A DNA stretch of 64,000 nucleotides from Pseudomonas sp. FeN3W (GCA_030263805.2 CP136011.1:558001-622000), one strand, 5' to 3'; counted from the stretch's first letter, positions 1-7,876 are shown. Program-made: numbers and translations. The notes: generated from the letters alone by a model not told the origin.

Positions 1-453
1 TGCAACATAAATAACCAGCGGTTTATTAGAGTCTGGCTGGTAGGTAACATTGCGGATTCTAAAATCGATCCCACCAAGCGGTTCATTTTGGGCTTTTTCG
101 ATCTCGGATAGTTTTTTGCGAAGAGAAGTAATCTCGGAAGGCTGCAACGGAAGCCGGATTCTTTCTTCCTCTTGTTTTCTAGCCTTGATTTCACCCTCTG
201 ACAGCATCTTGCGAAGCTCTCTCAGCTGGTCTTCTTCGTAGAGAGCCCCTGCAATTGCCCCTTTACGGGCTTGCGTGACATTCCTGTCGTAGTCGTTGAC
301 GTGTTCTTCATATCCATTGCCCTGAGCGCCTGTCGGCTCAGCGCTGGCTACCTGGCTTTCTTCGATCATTTGTTGATCAAAGGATTCTGCTGCCCATGCT
401 TGTGTGCCAAGCAGGGCAAGAGAAAGCGCTAGGGCTATAGGCGATCTGCGCAT
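1..453 (-). CDS. dotH: DotH/IcmK-like type IVB secretion outer-membrane core protein (3' end missing)
   Basis: The first 151 codons are present and the gene runs off the left edge. The product begins with a signal peptide (MRRSPIALALSLALLGTQAWA), continues with a charged helical linker, and at about residues 115-151 shows LPLQPSEITSLRKKLSE followed by a strand-rich IRNVTYQPDSNKPLVIYVA stretch. The DotH/IcmK/TraN family has this plan: signal peptide, helix, then a beta domain that joins the outer-membrane core with DotC and DotD. Gene order dotJ-dotI-dotH on the same strand matches icmM-icmL-icmK of Legionella, which strengthens the call. Family assignment is from motif memory and context; the conserved second half is outside the window. 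Confidence 0.75.
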   Translation of the reverse strand, partial: MRRSPIALALSLALLGTQAWAAESFDQQMIEESQVASAEPTGAQGNGYEEHVNDYDRNVTQARKGAIAGALYEEDQLRELRKMLSEGEIKARKQEEERIRLPLQPSEITSLRKKLSEIEKAQNEPLGGIDFRIRNVTYQPDSNKPLVIYVA

Positions 454-512
454 TGTTATCTCCGGTGCGTTAAATACTGTCAATATAAACCAATTAGGAT
501 GGAATGCAAAGT

Positions 513-1223
513 TTAGCGTCTTTGCATGATCACTTTTGTGATGCCAAGACCCTCTGCATTGTCCATAATGCTACGCCTGTCGACCTTCACCATGAACTTG
601 ACCTTATTGGTCAGCTCTTGTGTCTGTGTTCTATAGGTAAGAATCGCATTTGCCTGGAACGTCCAGCTGTATACGCCGTTATCATTAGGGCCTTGAGCAA
701 CCAAAATCGGCGTGTGCTCAAGCGTGAGGGACACGATCATCTTTCTTTCTTTGATTGCCTGGATAACGCCGACTGAATCCAATGCCTGGAGAAGACCCTC
801 GCCACCCTCCTTGGTAAACCATTCCATTGTTGTCTTGTTTAGACGATCAAAGTAATTTGTGTAGTTGAAGGAAAAAGTGTCAACCAGAGCAGTTTGCACC
901 CATTGAGCAACAACGGCATCTTTTTGATTTGGCTGCCCCAGCGCAACAAGCTGAATAAGTGAGCCATTTTTGTCAGTGGCAAAATAAACCCTCTCGCTTT
1001 TTGCCGTAAACACGCTGAAAGCGATGGCTGACTGCAAGCCAAGACCAACCAGGGAGACAATCGCGGCAATAAACAGCTTCTTGTTGCCGTGGTTGTAATA
1101 GCTGTTTCGATGCTCAACCTTGGAAAGACCTTCCTCTGCTTTCGCATGTGCACCAGCAAGCTGACGTCTAGCATTAGTGCCTGGGTTCTTGGTTTGCTTC
1201 TTGTTGCTTGTAGGTGTGGTCAT
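513..1223 (-). CDS. dotI: DotI/IcmL-like inner-membrane secretion protein
   Basis: The 236-aa product has a basic cytoplasmic N-terminus, one membrane segment at about residues 48-71 (KLFIAAIVSLVGLGLQSAIAF) and a periplasmic domain. That is the DotI/IcmL/TraM topology, and the size is close to Legionella DotI (about 212 aa). YFATDKNGSLIQLVALGQPN directly after the membrane segment and the periplasmic FTKEGGEGLLQALDSVG segment fit the family. It lies 12 bp after the dotJ-like gene and 59 bp before the dotH-like gene, so one transcript is likely. In known systems DotI and DotJ form an inner-membrane complex. Confidence 0.82.
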   Translation of the reverse strand: MTTPTSNKKQTKNPGTNARRQLAGAHAKAEEGLSKVEHRNSYYNHGNKKLFIAAIVSLVGLGLQSAIAFSVFTAKSERVYFATDKNGSLIQLVALGQPNQKDAVVAQWVQTALVDTFSFNYTNYFDRLNKTTMEWFTKEGGEGLLQALDSVGVIQAIKERKMIVSLTLEHTPILVAQGPNDNGVYSWTFQANAILTYRTQTQELTNKVKFMVKVDRRSIMDNAEGLGITKVIMQRR

Positions 1224-1234
1224 ATAATGCCTTC

Positions 1235-1549
1235 TTATTTTTCTATTCGGGCTGGCTCAAGCGAATACAATTTCCCATCCTGCGTGGAAACGTATGAATG
1301 TGGCCTTGGTAGTGTGGTGTAGTATGCTGCGCAGACCGCTAATACAAGCGTCGCAACGATGCTACAAATCATGATAATGGTGCATGAAAAATCATATCTA
1401 TCTTGGACGTCACTTATAGGCACGGCGGGCTCACCCCAGGCAATGGCCTTCTCGTCCATGTCCTTTAGCACCTGTTCTATTGCCTTCTTTCGTTCTTCGG
1501 GGTCTTCGATTGCAAGAATGTCTGGTTTCTTATTTTTGTTCATGGTCAT
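1235..1549 (-). CDS. dotJ: DotJ/IcmM-like short DotI paralogue
   Basis: The 104-aa product has a charged N-terminus, one membrane segment at about residues 57-77 (IIMICSIVATLVLAVCAAYY), and then VSTQDGKLYSLEP. That last motif parallels FATDKNGSLIQL in the neighbouring DotI-like protein, so this gene looks like DotI without the periplasmic domain. Legionella DotJ/IcmM (94 aa) is exactly such a short DotI relative, and its gene precedes dotI as here. An ATG at 1543 is an alternative start. Identification rests on architecture and order rather than strong sequence identity. Confidence 0.7.
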   Translation of the reverse strand: MTMNKNKKPDILAIEDPEERKKAIEQVLKDMDEKAIAWGEPAVPISDVQDRYDFSCTIIMICSIVATLVLAVCAAYYTTLPRPHSYVSTQDGKLYSLEPARIEK

Positions 1550-1984
1550 TCTTTTCTATCAGGGTAACGAATGCGCTCAAAGAATATACCACCGCAAATC
1601 TGAACGATCAATAAATGCCTATCAAATATAAAGAAATATGCAGAAAACCTTAAAATCACGCGTCTACTTGTTGCACGATCATTTTGCGGACACCGCTCCC
1701 ACGTCTTGCGGAATCAGCAGTCACTCCATTTTTGCAGCAGGCGTTGAGTGCGGTTTGAGGCGGATGTCGCAAGGCATGAGTGCGGTAAAATAATTCAAAA
1801 AACGCGCTCCGCTGAGCGATAGTGCGGATAATTCGACACACGCGGGCCTTTTTTTAAAGGCGAAATGATGAAAAATCGACACCCTAACTTAAATATGTCG
1901 ACATCAGATTCAGCCAAAAAGAAGTAAATTCGAAAATGAAATTGGGCAAACATTTGCTCAAATTTTCCAGCTTTAATCACTAAA
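1550..1984. other. Gene-free stretch between dotJ promoter and IS element
   Basis: Apart from the predicted promoter at 1583-1611, I see no supported gene. The open frames are short and lack ribosome-binding sites. The right side is the left flank of the IS3-family insertion and would have been continuous with 3223-3498 before insertion. Confidence 0.5.
1583..1611 (-). promoter_or_regulatory. Predicted sigma70-type promoter for the dotJ-dotI-dotH block
   Basis: On the minus strand TTGATC (1606-1611) and TATATT (1583-1588) are 17 bp apart, and transcription would begin about 25-30 bp before the dotJ start. Both boxes are good consensus matches. No operator symmetry is obvious. Confidence 0.5.
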
Positions 1985-2009
1985 TGTAGTGGTCAACCCA
2001 TCCCGGACA
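1985..2009. repeat. IS3-family terminal inverted repeat (orfB-side end)
   Basis: This 25-bp end starts TGTAGTGGTC and matches the complement of 3195-3219 with three mismatches. It is abutted by the AAA target duplicate at 1982-1984. Confidence 0.85.
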
Positions 2010-2838
2010 GTGGGTTAAGTTTTTCTTCGGCCACCGCAGGCGGCAGCCCGTCGTTGAATTGATGCGGTCTGATCCAGTTGTAGCGATGCATCAGGTAATG
2101 GCTGATGTCTCGCTGAGCCTCCAAGGCTGTCAGATATCCAGTTGCTGGGATCCATTCCGACTTCAGGCTGCGGAACAGGCGCTCCATCGGCGAGTTGTCC
2201 CAGCAATTTCCTCGGCGGCTCATGCTCTGCTGCATCCGGTAGCGCCATAGCCGTTGCCGGAAGAGGCGGCTGGCGTACTGGCTGCCCTGATCCGAATGGA
2301 ATAGCACCTGTTGTGGCTGGCCGCGTTGTTCGTAAGCCATGTCGAGAGCCTTAATCACTAGCTCAGCATCCGGCTTCGTGGAAAACGCCCAGCCAATCGT
2401 CCGTCGTGTGTACAGATCCAGCACTGCGGCCAGGTAATGCCAGCGACCTTGTGCCCAGACGTAGGTAATGTCGCCGCACCACACCTGGTTCGGGCGCTGG
2501 ACTGCGAACTTGCGGTTTAACCGATTCGGGATATCCGGGCGCTCAACTGTGGCCTGCTTGTAAGCGTGCGAGCCCGGCTGCTTGCTGACGAGGCCCAGCT
2601 CACGCATCAACCGACGCACACGGAAACGGCCAATCGTCACGCCGTCCACGCGCAACATGCCCAGGATGCTTCGGCTGCCAGCCGAGCCTCGACTTTGGCT
2701 AAACAACTCGTTGACCCGGCTACGTAGCGCAACGCGACGAGCATCGACACGGCGACGTCGAAGGCGATGGGCGTAGTAGCACGACCGCGCCACATCGAAA
2801 GCTGAACAGACCACTTCTACCGGCTCCTGCTCACTCAA
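1993..2838 (-). CDS. IS3-family transposase OrfB (DDE integrase domain)
   Basis: Read from its first ATG this frame gives 281 aa: an HTH_21-like N-terminus (RSCYYAHRLRRRRVDARR) and then an rve integrase core. The DDE residues sit in WCGDITYVW (first Asp), LFHSDQGSQYASRLF (second Asp) and WDNSPMERLFRSLKSEW (Glu). In IS3 elements OrfB is normally made as an OrfAB fusion by -1 frameshifting. The open frame here continues upstream of the ATG to the slippery site at 2892-2898, reading GYRSLDVGRTRSYALIDQLS. No internal stop is seen. Confidence 0.93.
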   Translation of the reverse strand: MSEQEPVEVVCSAFDVARSCYYAHRLRRRRVDARRVALRSRVNELFSQSRGSAGSRSILGMLRVDGVTIGRFRVRRLMRELGLVSKQPGSHAYKQATVERPDIPNRLNRKFAVQRPNQVWCGDITYVWAQGRWHYLAAVLDLYTRRTIGWAFSTKPDAELVIKALDMAYEQRGQPQQVLFHSDQGSQYASRLFRQRLWRYRMQQSMSRRGNCWDNSPMERLFRSLKSEWIPATGYLTALEAQRDISHYLMHRYNWIRPHQFNDGLPPAVAEEKLNPLSGMG

Positions 2839-2846
2839 CTGGTCTA

Positions 2847-3155
2847 TCAGCGCGTACGATCGAGTTCGTCCGACATCAAGAGAGCGGTAGCCTTTTTTAA
2901 TATCGCTTTCTCCCGTTCCAGCCGGTTGATCCGGGCTTCTAGCTCCTGAATCTTCTGCTGCTCGGGTGTCAGCGCCTTGCTCTTCGGCGTGACGCCCTGA
3001 CGCTCGTCCTGAAGCTGTTTCACCCAGCGGCGCAATGCCGAATCCACGATGCCCAGCGAACGGCAGGCCTCGATATGGCTATAGCCTTGATCCAGAACCA
3101 AGGCAGCAGCCTCGCGTTTGAACTCGGCGGAAAACGTACGTCGTTGCTTGCTCAT
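2847..3155 (-). CDS. IS3-family transposase OrfA (helix-turn-helix)
   Basis: The 102-aa product begins RRTFSAEFKREAAALVLDQG with an HTH (SHIEACRSLGIVDSALRRWV) and ends in a leucine-zipper-like coiled coil (IQELEARINRLEREKAILKKA). It binds the IS ends and, by -1 slippage at AAAAAAG (2892-2898), supplies the N-terminus of the OrfAB transposase. OrfA alone usually down-regulates transposition. Confidence 0.93.
   Translation of the reverse strand: MSKQRRTFSAEFKREAAALVLDQGYSHIEACRSLGIVDSALRRWVKQLQDERQGVTPKSKALTPEQQKIQELEARINRLEREKAILKKATALLMSDELDRTR
2892..2898 (-). promoter_or_regulatory. Programmed -1 frameshift site of the IS element
   Basis: The minus strand reads AAAAAAG, the classical A6G slippery heptamer of IS3 elements, positioned where the orfA and orfB frames overlap. 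A slip here joins ...ILKK to GYRSLDVG... without a stop. Confidence 0.8.
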
Positions 3156-3194
3156 CGAACACCTCTTGATGGCGAGGATTTTCGCCTAAATCGG

Positions 3195-3219
3195 TGTCCG
3201 GGATCAGTAGACCACTACA
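3195..3219. repeat. IS3-family terminal inverted repeat (orfA-side end)
   Basis: The sequence ends in GACCACTACA, followed by the AAA copy at 3220-3222. It is the end upstream of orfA. Confidence 0.85.
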
Positions 3220-3498
3220 AAAGTCCCATGCGAAATTTTTAGATTCCGCATTAAACCTAAGCGAAAATTCTGATTTTCGCACTATCGCATTGCCCAAAAA
3301 GACACTCATAGTGTCTTGAGTGGCATCATTAGTGCCAATTTTGACCATGAATAAGCCCAAAATGGCACGCGATGAAATCGAAAATCAGAAAGTGTTTGTC
3401 TAGGTCTTTGGAGGCGGTGGCTTGGGCCTTATTTTAAATACAATTCTATAATTATATAAAATTACAATGATTATAGAATAATCAAAGTTAGCCAATCG
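3220..3498. other. Gene-free flank between IS element and AP2-like gene
   Basis: This AT-rich stretch has short dyads (for example around 3421-3480, repeated TATA/ATTATA runs) and no supported gene. It is the right flank of the IS insertion and may carry the 3' region of the 3499 gene. Confidence 0.4.
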
Positions 3499-3957
3499 TC
3501 AAGCGTTTGGCATCATGCTTTTCCGCTTATCCGTTGCTTGTTTAATCGCCTCATCAAGACCGAGTAATTTAATTGAATATCGTGTTCGGACAGGCTTGTC
3601 ATTTTCTTGATGGCTTACCACTACATACCGCAGCAAACCCTTGTGAAAGCCATATGAAATTCCAGGCATGAGATATGGAAGTAGCTCTCCTGTCTCAGGG
3701 TTGACGTGTTGCCTTCTGTTCTTCCTGGGGGCGATGTGGATTACATTCTTGGGAACCTCCATGCCAAACAGTTCTAGATGCTTTTCGTCACGCCACTTGA
3801 TAGCAGCCTGAAGAGCATCAGCAAAACTATTGTAATGTCTGATCTTGAAATGCCCGATAAGAATTGTTTCTCCACGCTCAAGCTTTACCCTGATGCTTCC
3901 CTCACAAACGCGAATGTACTTCTCATAAACCTTTTCATTCGAGAGAATAGAAGGCAT
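3499..3957 (-). CDS. AP2-like DNA-binding domain protein (hypothetical)
   Basis: The product is 152 aa. The C-terminal third (about residues 98-150: ISYGFHKGLLRYVVVSH, then a run of basic residues, then LLGLDEAIKQATDKRKS) has the pattern of the short AP2/ERF-like domains found in phage and plasmid proteins: three strands and a helix ending EAIxxAxxxR. Start ATG 3957 overlaps the stop of the upstream dsbA-like gene as TGATG, so translation is probably coupled; a GTG one codon earlier is an alternative. The AP2 call is by pattern only. Confidence 0.5.
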   Translation of the reverse strand: MPSILSNEKVYEKYIRVCEGSIRVKLERGETILIGHFKIRHYNSFADALQAAIKWRDEKHLELFGMEVPKNVIHIAPRKNRRQHVNPETGELLPYLMPGISYGFHKGLLRYVVVSHQENDKPVRTRYSIKLLGLDEAIKQATDKRKSMMPNA

Positions 3958-4637
3958 CACTTCACGTCCCCGATGACTAACTTGAGCGCAACAACCGGGA
4001 AATCGATGTAGGTTACTGCGCCACCAAGTGTAATGGAGGATGTTCCATTCACCAGCATGGCTGGAACTCCTTGGATCTTTGAGGCTTCAGCTACTTTTGA
4101 ACCTTCACTCATTTTTCGATTCACGTAAGAGGAATCTAGCTCAGAAAGGATGTCTTTAGTTGTTGATTTGAATTTCTCATTGCGAGCCTTTTCATCAGCA
4201 ATGACACGATCAATGACTTTTGGCAGATCCTTTTCCTTGTTTGCCCCCATGTCTTGAATTAGCTGCATGACCTGACCGTGCCCCTCCGATGAAAGCCCGG
4301 CTTTATCCAGGGCATAGAACAACTTTGCGTGCAAAGCCCAAGTCTCATTAGCCGCTACCGGAATTTTTCTTAGCTTTTTGCCACTTGCCGCAAGGCTTTC
4401 CTCGAAGCCAGTAAACTCCATGACTTCATAGGCCTTTTTACAATGTGGACAGCCATACCAAAAAAATAAAACCACATCATCTTTGACAAGAGGTTCTTCG
4501 GAAACATTGGTGTAATGGGTTCCTTGAATAGGACTGGAGATATCGGAACTCGAAGGTGTGCCGGGCAGGAGGGATAAACCGAATAAGGCAATCGCGCCAA
4601 GTACGCCAGCAATTAGCAGTTTGTCAATTTTTTTCAT
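3957..4637 (-). CDS. DsbA-like thiol:disulfide oxidoreductase, membrane-anchored or secreted
   Basis: The 226-aa product starts MKKIDKLLIAGVLGAIALFG, a signal peptide or anchor, followed by a thioredoxin fold. The active site is FFWYGCPHCKK (Cys63-Pro-His-Cys66, the DsbA dipeptide), with the helical insertion typical of DsbA and a cis-Pro loop, IQGVPAMLVNG, near residue 200. It would form disulfides in the periplasm, plausibly in secretion or pilus components. Start at 4637 is chosen for the AACGAGG ribosome site; the open frame extends further upstream but would overlap the promoter. Confidence 0.85.
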   Translation of the reverse strand: MKKIDKLLIAGVLGAIALFGLSLLPGTPSSSDISSPIQGTHYTNVSEEPLVKDDVVLFFWYGCPHCKKAYEVMEFTGFEESLAASGKKLRKIPVAANETWALHAKLFYALDKAGLSSEGHGQVMQLIQDMGANKEKDLPKVIDRVIADEKARNEKFKSTTKDILSELDSSYVNRKMSEGSKVAEASKIQGVPAMLVNGTSSITLGGAVTYIDFPVVALKLVIGDVK

Positions 4638-4665
4638 GGGAAGCCTCGTTATCAATTGCAAAAAT

Positions 4666-4694
4666 AATATAATCCAATAAACACAAATTGACAA
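4666..4694 (-). promoter_or_regulatory. Predicted promoter for the dsbA-like/AP2-like pair
   Basis: Minus strand TTGTCA (4689-4694), 17-bp spacer, TATATT (4666-4671), about 30 bp before the start at 4637. Confidence 0.55.
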
Positions 4695-4750
4695 GTGAAT
4701 AGGTTGCACGATCTCAAGCTTTCCTTTGAGCATGGGCTGGCGGTTACCGA

Positions 4751-4771
4751 TTCGGCGCGATAGCGCGGCTA
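4751..4771 (+). repeat. TTCGGCGCGA-AGCGCGGCTA hairpin repeat, copy 1
   Basis: A 21-bp unit able to fold as GCGC-GATA-GCGC. Near-identical copies occur at 4822-4841 and 33678-33698, all outside genes. Confidence 0.6.
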
Positions 4772-4821
4772 GCTTTGATTCACAGCGAAGCTGTGGCTTT
4801 GCTTTTCGACCCGAAGGGGCG

Positions 4822-4841
4822 TTCGGCGCGAAGCGCGGCTA
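4822..4841 (+). repeat. TTCGGCGCGA-AGCGCGGCTA hairpin repeat, copy 2
   Basis: Same unit as 4751-4771 with one base less in the loop. Confidence 0.6.
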
Positions 4842-4954
4842 AGCAATAAGGCCGAGGATGAGGCAGGGGAGAGCGGTGAGAGAAACGAGGTCTGGTAGGG
4901 AAGGTGGGAGTGACACAGCAAAAACACAATATAAGGGTATTGACTTTGAAGCTA

Positions 4955-4976
4955 AGCCCAACATGTTGGGTTTTTT
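4955..4976 (+). terminator. Palindrome plus T-run, terminator-like
   Basis: CCCAACATGTTGGG is a perfect 14-bp palindrome followed by six T. No gene ends nearby on the plus strand, so it would terminate a non-coding transcript, if any. Confidence 0.45.
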
Positions 4977-5269
4977 GCCAAAAAAAATGAGCGTTGCATA
5001 GTTTATTTGTTTTCAAATCTTAAGCCGCAGCCTATCGGCTGCAAAGAAAGCGATCTCTAGGGCAGGGGGGAGGCGGCAGCTCATCCATTCCCTCTATTCA
5101 CGATAAATGTAGATCACCGAATCCTCAGCAAATGTGTTTTCATTTCACCGAATGAGGGGGTATGCACTTCACTCGCTTTTTATTGTTCTCAAATATAAAG
5201 ATCCGTCGCGCGAATTTTTTTTCAACCCCCACCCCTTTCAAAAGCCGACGAACGGTCACTATTGACAAA

Positions 5270-5298
5270 TTGTAAATGCGTGGTCATCATGTGATAAT
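5270..5298 (+). promoter_or_regulatory. Predicted promoter for the 5358-6483 genes and possibly nrdB
   Basis: TTGTAA (5270-5275), 17 bp, GATAAT (5293-5298), about 55 bp before the first start codon. Confidence 0.45.
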
Positions 5299-5357
5299 CC
5301 TGCTAGAACCCGCGCCAGGCGTGGGCTCAGCCTTTTTCAACGAAGGATTTCTGATTT

Positions 5358-5552
5358 ATGCCTATTTTTCGTATGACTGTGCGAGATGGCGACCCGGAAT
5401 GTGATCTCTGGGGGCAGGTCGACATCGAGGCGGACTCGCCCGAGCTCGCTGATGAAAAGCTGCGAGGCTATCTCAAGGAGATGGTCGATGAGGGGTCGAC
5501 GGATCTTGATTTGTCATCTGTTCAGATCGAAACCTCGTGCATCGAGCCATAG
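5358..5552 (+). CDS. Hypothetical small acidic protein
   Basis: I do not recognise this 64-aa acidic protein. The start is supported by AAGGA 9-13 bases upstream. It is the first gene after the promoter at 5270 and leads a run of three short unknown genes before nrdB. No cysteine cluster, signal peptide or membrane segment is visible. Confidence 0.65.
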   Translation: MPIFRMTVRDGDPECDLWGQVDIEADSPELADEKLRGYLKEMVDEGSTDLDLSSVQIETSCIEP

Positions 5553-5662
5553 GGCTGACCCAGAGGTATTGATGTGATTTAGCGGTTGCTCCTGAAGGCG
5601 AACCGATGTTTTTGTTCTGTTGCAAACTCAACGACCAGGTCGATGAGTGTGAGGTCAATTGA

Positions 5663-5974
5663 ATGTCTATGGATCCTGCCTACGTAGCCAGGCGACTGAG
5701 CGCATGTCGCGAGCACCTGACGGTGAGAAGCCTTGTCTACGACAAACCGGTGCTTCAGGGTGAAGATCCTGATGATGAGGCTGTATTTTCAATGCGCCTT
5801 ACGGGTAAACTGGATATCTTCGATATTGCCTTATTGAACAATGGCATGACGGCGCTTCGACAGATCGATCCTGACGATGAGACTCGCCAGGTGATTTTCC
5901 AGCAAGCCATTCCAGAGTTCATTGTCGATATCGCCAAAGATCTGGAGCTCGGATATTCATGCAGTCATCTCTAA
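5663..5974 (+). CDS. Hypothetical protein, 103 aa
   Basis: An unrecognised soluble acidic protein. GTGAGG about 8 bases before ATG 5663 supports this start; a second ATG lies two codons later. It overlaps the following gene by 16 bp, indicating one operon and probably coupled translation. Confidence 0.65.
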   Translation: MSMDPAYVARRLSACREHLTVRSLVYDKPVLQGEDPDDEAVFSMRLTGKLDIFDIALLNNGMTALRQIDPDDETRQVIFQQAIPEFIVDIAKDLELGYSCSHL

Positions 5975-6483
5975 AAACACCTTCACCGTCAGACATAAAC
6001 ACATTGCTGTTAGACGATTTCGCCGTCAGAACAGCACACGCCGCCAATTTCCTTGGGCTTGATGATCCGGACGAGCAGCTGTTGTGGCGTTATCTGGCGC
6101 TTCGCAAGAAAGATGCAGAACCTTCCGTTATCGCGTGCCTCAAGGAACACGCCGAACTGACGGCTTTTGAGATCAAAAGGGCGAAGGCAGACGTTTCCAT
6201 CGCGGCGCAGTGGGTCAAGCCATCTGGACTGTTCAGTGCTCAGAAGCCACTCATGGCCAAGCTTAATTTTGACAGCCTTATCAATCAGGTCGACTTCCGC
6301 TCAAGAGAAGAAATCCTCAAGGCCGCGACAGATGAAGCCTGCGACACGGCATTCAAGCTGTGGTACGAAAAGCTTTCGTCTCGCCAAATCAATGGCAAGC
6401 TCGTGGAGGTTTCCGCTTCTGACATCATCGTGGAGCTCGATCTGGAGATTGTGGAGCTCAGGCAGTTGCTTGAGTCATTTTAA
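5959..6483 (+). CDS. Hypothetical protein, 174 aa
   Basis: A mostly helical soluble protein with no motif I can name. It overlaps the preceding gene by 16 bp and lies about 115 bp before nrdB. A Lys/Arg-rich central part (residues about 70-85) and a C-terminus rich in Leu, Val and Glu are the only notable features. Confidence 0.65.
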   Translation: MQSSLKTPSPSDINTLLLDDFAVRTAHAANFLGLDDPDEQLLWRYLALRKKDAEPSVIACLKEHAELTAFEIKRAKADVSIAAQWVKPSGLFSAQKPLMAKLNFDSLINQVDFRSREEILKAATDEACDTAFKLWYEKLSSRQINGKLVEVSASDIIVELDLEIVELRQLLESF

Positions 6484-6599
6484 CGACCACCAGTCCGCTT
6501 CAGCTTGTTCCAAGATTTCGAATTGGTATTATTGCCGCTCCAGGCCTAAACTAGATGTACGGGCGTTTTGCGCCGTCAATTTTTATAGAGGTGTTTTTG

Positions 6600-7742
6600 A
6601 TGTTGAATTGGGATCATGACGACACAGCCCGCCAGGGTGATGTGGATGCAGTTGAGAAGGCCAGGGCCAGGCTCAAAGCGATGGACGTCAGCGCGGGCCA
6701 GGACGAGATTGAAGGAATGGCCAAGAGCCGTGTTCAGGTCGGGCAAAAGCAGATGATCAACGCTCGCGCTGACCTTAACCAGCTGGTGCCTTTCAAGTAC
6801 GACTGGGCTTGGCAGAAGTATCTAGATGGTTGCGCCAACCACTGGATGCCACAAGAAGTGAACATGAACGCCGACATCGCGCTCTGGAAAAGTCGTGACG
6901 GCCTCTCGGAAGATGAGCGGCGGATCATCAAGCGCAACCTGGGCTACTTCTCCTCGGCGGATTCACTCGTGGCCAATAATCTGGTGCTGGCGATCTACCG
7001 ACTGATCACCAACCCGGAGTGCCGTCAGTACATTCTGCGACAAGCCTTTGAAGAGGCCATCCATACGCATGCGTATCAGTATTGCGTTGAGTCCCTTGGG
7101 CTTGATGAGGGTGAGATCTTCAATATGTACCATGAGGTGGAGTCTGTTGCTCGCAAAGCCGCCTGGAGCATTGCCCATACTCACCATATCAGTGACCCGA
7201 CGTTCAACACAGGCACGCGCGAGACGGATCAGCGCCTCCTGGAGAACCTCATTGGCTTCTATGTGGTCACCGAAGGCATCTTCTTCTACTGTGGATTCAC
7301 TCAGATCTTGTCCATGGGTCGTCGCAACAAGATGATGGGTGTTTCCGAGCAGTTCCAATACATCCTTCGAGATGAATCGATGCACCTGAACTTCGGGATC
7401 GACATGATCAACCAGATCAAGTTCGAAAATCCCGAGCTCTGGAGCCCGGAATTTCAAGAAAAGGCTCGCGGAATGGTCATTGAGGGCACCCTGCTCGAAA
7501 TCGACTACGCGAAAGACACCATGCCACGCGGCGTGCTGGGCATGAATGCAGAGATGATGGAGGAGTACCTCAAGTTCATTGCAAACCGACGTCTCACCCA
7601 GATCGGTCTGAAGGAGGCGTTCCCAGGTGCTGAAAATCCGTTCCCCTGGATGAGTGAAGTGATGGATCTCAAAAAGGAGAAGAATTTCTTCGAGACTCGT
7701 GTGATCGAGTACCAAACTGGCGGGGCCCTGAGCTGGGATTGA
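6600..7742 (+). CDS. nrdB: Class I ribonucleotide reductase, small (beta, radical-generating) subunit
   Basis: The 380-aa product has the full ligand set of a tyrosyl-radical class Ia subunit: Asp121 (FSSADS), Glu152 and His155 with Tyr159 (EEAIHTHAY), Glu225 (VVTEGIFFY), Glu259 and His262 (RDESMH). Spacing matches E. coli NrdB D84/E115/H118/Y122/E204/E238/H241. It reduces ribonucleotides to deoxyribonucleotides with NrdA, whose gene is not in this window. Start ATG 6600 follows AGAGGTG; an upstream ATG at 6555 lacks a ribosome site. The C-terminus (YQTGGALSWD) resembles the NrdA-docking tail. Carriage by a mobile replicon suggests it supports plasmid replication or supplements host enzyme. 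Confidence 0.95.
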   Translation: MLNWDHDDTARQGDVDAVEKARARLKAMDVSAGQDEIEGMAKSRVQVGQKQMINARADLNQLVPFKYDWAWQKYLDGCANHWMPQEVNMNADIALWKSRDGLSEDERRIIKRNLGYFSSADSLVANNLVLAIYRLITNPECRQYILRQAFEEAIHTHAYQYCVESLGLDEGEIFNMYHEVESVARKAAWSIAHTHHISDPTFNTGTRETDQRLLENLIGFYVVTEGIFFYCGFTQILSMGRRNKMMGVSEQFQYILRDESMHLNFGIDMINQIKFENPELWSPEFQEKARGMVIEGTLLEIDYAKDTMPRGVLGMNAEMMEEYLKFIANRRLTQIGLKEAFPGAENPFPWMSEVMDLKKEKNFFETRVIEYQTGGALSWD

Positions 7743-7766
7743 TTTAAACCAGGGTATGGCATTACA

Positions 7767-7794
7767 AAAGGCGATCCGAGAGGGTCGCTTTTTT
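7767..7794 (+). terminator. Rho-independent terminator after nrdB
   Basis: GCGATCC-GAGA-GGGTCGC stem followed by six T. Confidence 0.85.
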
Positions 7795-7823
7795 ATTTGG
7801 TGTAAATGACCCACCTACTTGGA

Positions 7824-7852
7824 TTGACAGTTTGTCAATATAATCCAATAAT
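7824..7852 (+). promoter_or_regulatory. Predicted promoter for 7877-8684
   Basis: TTGACA (7824-7829), 17-bp spacer, AATAAT (7847-7852). The box lies directly against an ATG at 7853, which argues that translation starts at the later ATG 7877. Confidence 0.5.
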
Positions 7853-7876
7853 ATGAATATTACTGGAGAGGTTGAT

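Larger units (their letters stand above)
1985..3219 (-). mobile_element. Complete IS3-family insertion sequence, 1235 bp
   Basis: The element has imperfect terminal inverted repeats: TGTAGTGGTC...TCCCGGACA at 1985-2009 and its complement at 3195-3219, 22 of 25 positions matching. It is flanked by a direct AAA triplet (1982-1984 and 3220-3222), the 3-bp target duplication usual for IS3. It encodes overlapping orfA and orfB with a slippery A6G between them. Both reading frames are intact, so it looks recently inserted and possibly active. It sits about 375 bp upstream of the dotJ promoter. Confidence 0.93.
4638..5357. other. 720-bp stretch without a gene, rich in hairpins
   Basis: Holds the dsbA promoter, two copies of a TTCGGCGCGA-type hairpin repeat (4751-4771 and 4822-4841), other small hairpins (for example around GCGAAGCTGTGGC), a terminator-like palindrome at 4955-4976, a G-rich run near 5062-5080 and the promoter at 5270-5298. 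I see no convincing protein frame. A non-coding transcript ending at 4976 is possible. Confidence 0.5.

Noticed and set aside
6963..7814. 283-codon antisense frame over nrdB
   Set aside because: nrdB carries all catalytic residues; the antisense frame is a by-product of its codon bias and has no known motif.
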